A stretch of DNA of 46,133 nt from Steinernema hermaphroditum (lineage: Eukaryota; Nematoda; Chromadorea; Rhabditida; Steinernematidae), in NCBI GenBank assembly GCA_030435675.1, contig JAUCMV010000020.1:1-46133 (forward strand), given 5' to 3'. Under the pieces are notes generated by a model that was not told the origin of the DNA, did not search any database, and saw nothing but the letters and a program-made list of their open reading frames with translations. The first letter of the stretch is position 1; each line of letters opens with the position of its first letter. Positions 38,001 through 46,133 of this stretch are shown here, one piece after another. The position numbers were made by a program, and so were the translations under genes.

Positions 38001-41000
38001 ATACAAAGAGTTATGCATCTGACCCCTCCTGCTCCAAAGTACCATAGCATTTTTATGATTGGATCTTGTAGAACTGCACGAGCCTGATCGAACGCGCCTA
38101 TTCCCGCTCGGTTTACTGTGGACTATCTTAGTTTCCTGCAAAACTTTCAATTCGAGACAGCAGGGTCCTTGCTCATACAAAGAGTTCTGCATCTGACCCT
38201 CCTGCTCCAAAGTACCATAGCATTTTTATGATTGGATCTTGTAGAACTGCACGAGCCTGATCGAACGCGCCTATTCCCGCTCGGTTTACTGTGGACTATC
38301 TTAGTTTCCTGCAAAACTTTCAATTCGAGACAGCAGGGTCCTTGCTCATACAAAGAGTTCTGCATCTGACCCCTCCTGCTCCAAAGTACCATAGCATTTT
38401 TATGATTGGATCTTGTAGAACTGCACGAGCCTGATCGAACGCGCCTATTCCCGCTCGGTTTACTGTGGACTATCTTAGTTTCCTGCAAAACTTTCAATTC
38501 GAGACAGCAGGGTCCTTGCTCATACAAAGAGTTCTGCATCTGACCCTCCTGCTCCAAAGTACCATAGCATTTTTATGATTGGATCTTGTAGAACTGCACG
38601 AGCCTGATCGAATGCGCCTATTCCCGCTCGGTTTACTGTGGACTATCTTAGTTTCCTGCAAAACTTTCAATTCGAGACAGCAGGGTCCTTGCTCATACAA
38701 AGAGTTCTGCATCTGACCCCTCCGCTCCAAAGTACCATAGCATTTTTATGATTGGATCTTGTAGAACTGCACGAGCCTGATCGAACGCGCCTATTCCCGC
38801 TCGGTTTACTGTGGACTATCTTAGTTTCCTGCAAAACTTTCAATTCGAGACAGCAGGGTCCTTGCTCATACAAAGAGTTCTGCATCTGACCCTCCTGCTC
38901 CAAAGTACCATAGCATTTTTATGATTGGATCTTGTAGAACTGCACGAGCCTGATCGAACGCGCCTATTCCCGCTCGGTTTACTGTGGACTATCTTAGTTT
39001 CCTGCAAAACTTTCAATTCGAGACAGCAGGGTCCTTGCTCATACAAAGAGTTCTGCATCTGACCCCTCCTGCTCCAAAGTACCATAGCATTTTTATGATT
39101 GGATCTTGTAGAACTGCACGAGCCTGATCGAACGCGCCTATTCCCGCTCGGTTTACTGTGGACTATCTTAGTTTCCTGCAAAACTTTCAATTCGAGACAG
39201 CAGGGTCCTTGCTCATACAAAGAGTTCTGCATCTGACCCTCCTGCTCCAAAGTACCATAGCATTTTTATGATTGGATCTTGTAGAACTGCACGAGCCTGA
39301 TCGAACGCGCCTATTCCCGCTGGGTTTACTGTGGACTATCTTAGTTTCCTGCAAAACTTTCAATTCGAGACAGCAGGGTCCTTGCTCATACAAAGAGTTC
39401 TGCATCTGACCCTCCTGCTCCAAAGTACCATAGCATTTTTATGATTGGATCTTGTAGAACTGCACGAGCCTGATCGAACGCGCCTATTCCCGCTCGGTTT
39501 ACTGTGGACTATCTTAGTTTCCTGCAAAACTTTCAATTCGAGACAGCAGGGTCCTTGCTCATACAAAGAGTTCTGCATCTGACCCTCCTGCTCCAAAGTA
39601 CCATAGCATTTTTATGATTGGATCTTGTAGAACTGCACGAGCCTGATCGAACGCGCCTATTCCCGCTCGGTTTACTGTGGACTATCTTAGTTTCCTGCAA
39701 AACTTTCAATTCGAGACAGCAGGGTCCTTGCTCATACAAAGAGTTCTGCATCTGACCCCTCCTGCTCCAAAGTACCATAGCATTTTTATGATTGGATCTT
39801 GTAGAACTGCACGAGCCTGATCGAACGCGCCTATTCCCGTTGGGTTTACTGTGGACTATCTTAGTTTCCTGCAAAACTTTCAATTCGAGACAGTTAGGGC
39901 CTTGTTCATACAAAGAGTTCTGCATCTGACCCCTCCTGCTCCAAAGTACCATAGCATTTTTATGATTGGATCTTGTAGAACTGCACGAGCCTGATCGAAC
40001 GCGCCTATTCCCGCTGGGTTTACTGTGGACTATCTTAGTTTCCTGCAAAACTTTCAATTCGAGACAGATAGGGTCCTTGTTCATACAAAGAGTTCTGCAT
40101 CTGACCCTCCTGCTCCAAAGTACCATAGCATTTTTATGATTGGATCTTGTAGAACTGCACGAGCCTGATCGAACGCGCCTATTCCCGCTCGGTTTACTGT
40201 GGACTATCTTAGTTTCCTGCAAAACTTTCAATTCGAGACAGCAGGGTCCTTGCTCATACAAAGAGTTCTGCATCTGACCCCTCCTGCTCCAAAGTACCAT
40301 AGCATTTTTATGATTGGATCTTGTAGAACTGCACGAGCCTGATCGAACGCGCCTATTCCCGCTCGGTTTACTGTGGACTATCTTAGTTTCCTGCAAAACT
40401 TTCAATTCGAGACAGCAGGGTCCTTGCTCATACAAAGAGTTCTGCATCTGACCCTCCTGCTCCAAAGTACCATAGCATTTTTATGATTGGATCTTGTAGA
40501 ACTGCACGAGCCTGATCGAACGCGCCTATTCCCGCTCGGTTTACTGTGGACTATCTTAGTTTCCTGCAAAACTTTCAATTCGAGACAGTCAGGGTCCTTG
40601 TTCATACAAAGAGTTCTGCATCTGACCCCTCCGCTCCAAAGTACCATAGCATTTTTATGATTGGATCTTGTAGAACTGCACGAGCCTGATCGAACGCGCC
40701 TACTCCCGTTGGTTTTCCTGTGGACTATCTTAGTTTCCTGCAAAACTTTCAATTCGAGACAGCAGGGTCCTTGCTCATACAAAGAGTTCTGCATCTGACC
40801 CTCCTGCTCCAAAGTACCATAGCATTTTTATGATTGGATCTTGTAGAACTGCACGAGCCTGATCGAACGCGCCTATTCCCGCTCGGTTTACTGTGGACTA
40901 TCTTAGTTTCCTGCAAAACTTTCAATTCGAGACAGCAGGGTCCTTGCTCATACAAAGAGTTCTGCATCTGACCCTCCTGCTCCAAAGTACCATAGCATTT

Positions 41001-44000
41001 TTATGATTGGATCTTGTAGAACTGCACGAGCCTGATCGAACGCGCCTATTCCCTTTGGGTTTACTGTGGACTATCTTAGTTTCCTGCAAAACTTTCAATT
41101 CGAGACAGTTAGGGCCTTGTTCATACAAAGAGTTATGCATCTGACCCCTCCGCTCCAAAGTACCATAGCATTTTTATGATTGGATCTTGTAGAACTGCAC
41201 GAGCCTGATCGAACGCGCCTACTCTCGTTGGATTTCCTGTGGACTATCTTAGTTTCCTGCAAAACTTTCAATTCGAGACAGAAGGGTCCTTGCTCATACA
41301 AAGAGTTCTGCATCTGACCCTCCTGCTCCAAAGTACCATAGCATTTTTATGATTGGATCTTGTAGAACTGCACGAGCCTGATCGAACGCGCCTATTCCCG
41401 CTCGGTTTACTGTGGACTATCTTAGTTTCCTGCAAAACTTTCAATTCGAGACAGCAGGGTCCTTGCTCATACAAAGAGTTCTGCATCTGACCCTCCTGCT
41501 CCAAAGTACCATAGCATTTTTATGATTGGATCTTGTAGAACTGCACGAGCCTGATCGAACGCGCCTATTCCCTTTGGGATTACTGTGGACTATCTTAGTT
41601 TCCTGCAAAACTTTCAATTCGAGACAGTTAGGGCCTTGTTCATACAAAGAGTTATGCATCTGACCCCTCCTGCTCCAAAGTACCATAGCATTTTTATGAT
41701 TGGATCTTGTAGAACTGCACGAGCCTGATCGAACGCGCCTATTCCCGCTCGGTTTACTGTGGACTATCTTAGTTTCCTGCAAAACTTTCAATTCGAGACA
41801 GAAGGGTCCTTGTTCATACAAAGAGTTCTGCATCTGACCCTCCTGCTCCAAAGTACCATAGCATTTTTATGATTGGATCTTGTAGAACTGCACGAGCCTG
41901 ATCGAACGCGCCTATTCCCGCTGGGTTTACTGTGGACTATCTTAGTTTCCTGCAAAACTTTCAATTCGAGACAGACAGGGTCCTTGTTCATACAAAGAGT
42001 TCTGCATCTGACCCCTCCTGCTCCAAAGTACCATAGCATTTTTATGATTGGATCTTGTAGAACTGCACGAGCCTGATCGAACGCGCCTATTCCCGCTCGG
42101 TTTACTGTGGACTATCTTAGTTTCCTGCAAAACTTTCAATTCGAGACAGTCAGGGTCCTTGTTCATACAAAGAGTTCTGCATCTGACCCCTCCTGCTCCA
42201 AAGTACCATAGCATTTTTATGATTGGATCTTGTAGAACTGCACGAGCCTGATCGAACGCGCCTATTCCCGCTCGGTTTACTGTGGACTATCTTAGTTTCC
42301 TGCAAAACTTTCAATTCGAGACAGCAGGGTCCTTGCTCATACAAAGAGTTCTGCATCTGACCCTCCTGCTCCAAAGTACCATAGCATTTTTATGATTGGA
42401 TCTTGTAGAACTGCACGAGCCTGATCGAACGCGCCTATTCCCGTTGGGTTTACTGTGGACTATCTTAGTTTCCTGCAAAACTTTCAATTCGAGACAGTTA
42501 GGGTCCTTGTTCATACAAAGAGTTCTGCATCTGACCCCTCCTGCTCCAAAGTACCATAGCATTTTTATGATTGGATCTTGTAGAACTGCACGAGCCTGAT
42601 CGAACGCGCCTATTCCCGCTCGGTTTACTGTGGACTATCTTAGTTTCCTGCAAAACTTTCAATTCGAGACAGATAGGGTCCTTGTTCATACAAAGAGTTC
42701 TGCATCTGACCCCTCCTGCTCCAAAGTACCATAGCATTTTTATGATTGGATCTTGTAGAACTGCACGAGCCTGATCGAACGCGCCTATTCCCGCTCGGTT
42801 TACTGTGGACTATCTTAGTTTCCTGCAAAACTTTCAATTCGAGACAGCAGGGTCCTTGCTCATACAAAGAGTTCTGCATCTGACCCCTCCTGCTCCAAAG
42901 TACCATAGCATTTTTATGATTGGATCTTGTAGAACTGCACGAGCCTGATCGAACGCGCCTATTCCCGCTCGGTTTACTGTGGACTATCTTAGTTTCCTGC
43001 AAAACTTTCAATTCGAGACAGCAGGGTCCTTGCTCATACAAAGAGTTCTGCATCTGACCCCTCCTGCTCCAAAGTACCATAGCATTTTTATGATTGGATC
43101 TTGTAGAACTGCACGAGCCTGATCGAACGCGCCTATTCCCGCTCGGTTTACTGTGGACTATCTTAGTTTCCTGCAAAACTTTCAATTCGAGACAGATAGG
43201 GCCTTGTTCATACAAAGAGTTCTGCATCTGACCCTCCTGCTCCAAAGTACCATAGCATTTTTATGATTGGATCTTGTAGAACTGCACGAGCCTGATCGAA
43301 CGCGCCTATTCCCGCTCGGTTTACTGTGGACTATCTTAGTTTCCTGCAAAACTTTCAATTCGAGACAGCAGGGTCCTTGCTCATACAAAGAGTTCTGCAT
43401 CTGACCCCTCCTGCTCCAAAGTACCATAGCATTTTTATGATTGGATCTTGTAGAACTGCACGAGCCTGATCGAACGCGCCTATTCCCGCTGGGTTTACTG
43501 TGGACTATCTTAGTTTCCTGCAAAACTTTCAATTCGAGACAGCAGGGTCCTTGCTCATACAAAGAGTTCTGCATCTGACCCCTCCTGCTCCAAAGTACCA
43601 TAGCATTTTTATGATTGGATCTTGTAGAACTGCACGAGCCTGATCGAACGCGCCTATTCCCGCTCGGTTTACTGTGGACTATCTTAGTTTCCTGCAAAAC
43701 TTTCAATTCGAGACAGCAGGGTCCTTGCTCATACAAAGAGTTCTGCATCTGACCCCTCCTGCTCCAAAGTACCATAGCATTTTTATGATTGGATCTTGTA
43801 GAACTGCACGAGCCTGATCGAACGCGCCTATTCCCGCTCGGTTTACTGTGGACTATCTTAGTTTCCTGCAAAACTTTCAATTCGAGACAGCAGGGTCCTT
43901 GTTCATACAAAGAGTTCTGCATCTGACCCTCCTGCTCCAAAGTACCATAGCATTTTTATGATTGGATCTTGTAGAACTGCACGAGCCTGATCGAACGCGC

Positions 44001-46133
44001 CTATTCCCGTTGGGTTTACTGTGGACTATCTTAGTTTCCTGCAAAACTTTCAATTCGAGACAGATAGGGTCCTTGTTCATACAAAGAGTTCTGCATCTGA
44101 CCCCTCCTGCTCCAAAGTACCATAGCATTTTTATGATTGGATCTTGTAGAACTGCACGAGCCTGATCGAACGCGCCTATTCCCGTTGGGTTTACTGTGGA
44201 CTATCTTAGTTTCCTGCAAAACTTTCAATTCGAGACAGCAGGGTCCTTGCTCATACAAAGAGTTCTGCATCTGACCCCTCCTGCTCCAAAGTACCATAGC
44301 ATTTTTATGATTGGATCTTGTAGAACTGCACGAGCCTGATCGAACGCGCCTATTCCCGCTCGGTTTACTGTGGACTATCTTAGTTTCCTGCAAAACTTTC
44401 AATTCGAGACAGCAGGGTCCTTGTTCATACAAAGAGTTCTGCATCTGACCCCTCCTGCTCCAAAGTACCATAGCATTTTTATGATTGGATCTTGTAGAAC
44501 TGCACGAGCCTGATCGAACGCGCCTACTCCCGTTGGGTTTACTGTGGACTATCTTAGTTTCCTGCAAAACTTTCAATTCGAGACAGCAGGGTCCTTGCTC
44601 ATACAAAGAGTTCTGCATCTGACCCTCCTGCTCCAAAGTACCATAGCATTTTTATGATTGGATCTTGTAGAACTGCACGAGCCTGATCGAACGCGCCTAT
44701 TCCCGTTGGGTTTACTGTGGACTATCTTAGTTTCCTGCAAAACTTTCAATTCGAGACAGCAGGGTCCTTGCTCATACAAAGAGTTCTGCATCTGACCCTC
44801 CTGCTCCAAAGTACCATAGCATTTTTATGATTGGATCTTGTAGAACTGCACGAGCCTGATCGAACGCGCCTATTCCCGCTCGGTTTACTGTGGACTATCT
44901 TAGTTTCCTGCAAAACTTTCAATTCGAGACAGCAGGGTCCTTGCTCATACAAAGAGTTCTGCATCTGACCCCTCCTGCTCCAAAGTACCATAGCATTTTT
45001 ATGATTGGATCTTGTAGAACTGCACGAGCCTGATCGAACGCGCCTACTCCCGTTGGGTTTCCTGTGGACTATCTTAGTTTCCTGCAAAACTTTCAATTCG
45101 AGACAGCAGGGTCCTTGCTCATACAAAGAGTTCTGCATCTGACCCTCCTGCTCCAAAGTACCATAGCATTTTTATGATTGGATCTTGTAGAACTGCACGA
45201 GCCTGATCGAACGCGCCTATTCCCGCTCGGTTTACTGTGGACTATCTTAGTTTCCTGCAAAACTTTCAATTCGAGACAGCAGGGTCCTTGTTCATACAAA
45301 GAGTTCTGCATCTGACCCCTCCTGCTCCAAAGTACCATAGCATTTTTATGATTGGATCTTGTAGAACTGCACGAGCCTGATCGAACGCGCCTATTCCCGC
45401 TCGGTTTACTGTGGACTATCTTAGTTTCCTGCAAAACTTTCAATTCGAGACAGCAGGGTCCTTGCTCATACAAAGAGTTCTGCATCTGACCCCTCCGCTC
45501 CAAAGTACCATAGCATTTTTATGATTGGATCTTGTAGAACTGCACGAGCCTGATCGAACGCGCCTATTCCCGTTGGGTTTACTGTGGACTATCTTAGTTT
45601 CCTGCAAAACTTTCAATTCGAGACAGCAGGGTCCTTGTTCATACAAAGAGTTCTGCATCTGACCCCTCCTGCTCCAAAGTACCATAGCATTTTTATGATT
45701 GGATCTTGTAGAACTGCACGAGCCTGATCGAACGCGCCTATTCCCGCTGGGTTTCCTGTGGACTATCTTAGTTTCCTGCAAAACTTTCAATTCGAGACAG
45801 CAGGGTCCTTGCTCATACAAAGAGTTCTGCATCTGACCCTCCTGCTCCAAAGTACCATAGCATTTTTATGATTGGATCTTGTAGAACTGCACGAGCCTGA
45901 TCGAACGCGCCTATTCCCGCTCGGTTTACTGTGGACTATCTTAGTTTCCTGCAAAACTTTCAATTCGAGACAGCAGGGTCCTTGCTCATACAAAGAGTTC
46001 TGCATCTGACCCTCCTGCTCCAAAGTACCATAGCATTTTTATGATTGGATCTTGTAGAACTGCACGAGCCTGATCGAACGCGCCTATTCCCGCTCGGTTT
46101 ACTGTGGACTATCTTAGTTTCCTGCAAAACTTT
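35027..46133 (+). repeat. Block E: variant-rich right part, many 174-bp units
   Basis: Sixty-four units carry about 34 net extra bases, so roughly half are effectively 174 bp. The extra base is usually the additional c in acccctcctg, or one added after gacag. Local subfamilies include units with ttagggcc and ttatgcat (35894, 41095, 41614; ttatgcat alone in 37973), ccctttggg just upstream (near 41051 and 41571), and tttcctgtgg instead of tttactgtgg (near 40715, 41233, 45058 and 45754). cccgttggg is again common toward the right end. The array runs off the window inside a unit. Confidence 0.9.
41051..41670 (+). repeat. Nested three-unit duplication carrying a linked variant set
   Basis: A variant set spanning a unit junction occurs twice, 519 bases (three units) apart: ccctttggg, then gacagttagggccttgttc, then agttatgcat. 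The copies begin near 41051 and 41571. They differ just afterward: the first has acccctccgc, the second acccctcctgc. A third occurrence of the ttagggcc/ttatgcat/acccctccgc part lies at 35894, about 30 units to the left, but there it follows cccgctcgg. Confidence 0.65.

Larger units (their letters stand above)
1..46133 (+). repeat. 173/174-bp satellite DNA tandem array (whole window)
   Basis: The same 173-bp sequence recurs head to tail from the first base to the last. The anchor tcaattcgag appears at 46, 218, 391, 564, 737, 910 and so on to 45960, with the next begun at 46133, giving 266 full periods averaging 173.26 bp. No inverted copy, spacer, transposon insertion or unique sequence was seen. 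Units look more than 95% alike in most of the array. Differences are confined largely to three short sites: after gacag, within accctcctg, and around cccgctcgg. No gene is supported in any stretch. Arrays of monomers near nucleosomal length are typical of eukaryotic centromeric or heterochromatic satellites; that role is inference here. The strand label is arbitrary. I do not recognise the family, and the species cannot be read from this window. Confidence 0.98.

Noticed and set aside
39533..40465. 310-codon minus-strand open frame as a repeat protein gene
   Set aside because: It exists only because neighbouring 174-bp units keep the frame. It starts at TTG, has no domain, and the same sequence is read in shifted frames elsewhere in the array.
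1..46133. CRISPR array
   Set aside because: The whole 173-bp period is conserved. There are no short repeats with unique spacers and no cas genes.
1..46133. Circular molecule or plasmid-like contig
   Set aside because: The ends overlap only in the trivial sense that every unit resembles every other. The left edge is of block-A type and the right edge of block-E type, so there is no specific junction evidence.

Overview
The window is one uninterrupted head-to-tail tandem array of a satellite DNA. The monomer is 173 bp, with 174-bp variants, and I see no unique sequence, gene, transposon or inversion anywhere. Using the recurring anchor tcaattcgag (first at 46, last started at 46133), there are 266 complete periods in 46,087 bases, a mean of 173.26 bp, plus a 45-base partial unit at the left edge. 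All copies lie in the same orientation. The canonical unit (for example 2642-2814) has 80 G+C in 173 bases (about 46%) and seven CpGs.

This is eukaryotic satellite DNA, most plausibly centromeric, pericentromeric or other constitutive heterochromatin. The unit length is close to a nucleosome plus linker, the array is long and uniform, and it holds no spacers or genes. I do not recognise the satellite family and cannot name the organism. The open frames on the minus strand (78, 136, 194, up to 310 codons), and the 67-codon ones on the plus strand, are by-products of a stop-poor repeat. They start at TTG and change length only when a 174-bp unit restores the frame, so none is annotated as a gene.

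Layout, by unit variants: (A) 1-2122, a divergent left part with cccgttgg/ctcgttgg and GAGCTC variants; (B1) 2123-10437, 48 units of the cccgctcgg type with frequent small variants; (B2) 10438-24115, 79 highly uniform units; (C) 24116-27584, 20 heterogeneous units; (D) 27585-35026, 43 uniform units; (E) 35027-46133, 64 units with many 174-bp members and several local subfamilies. Net extra bases over 173 per unit are about 1, 11, 11, 9, 3 and 34 for A, B1, B2, C, D and E.

The most interesting signal is a CENP-B-box-like motif at the start of each unit. Most copies match 8 of the 9 essential positions of the mammalian core NTTCGNNNNANNCGGGN, and one unit (10441-10457) matches all nine. The right half of this motif is also the main indel and substitution hotspot of the repeat, and it forms one arm of an imperfect inverted repeat whose other arm carries the second hotspot. 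There is evidence of recent multi-unit duplication and of mosaic (recombinant) units, as expected from unequal exchange or gene conversion. All comparisons were made by eye, without alignment software.
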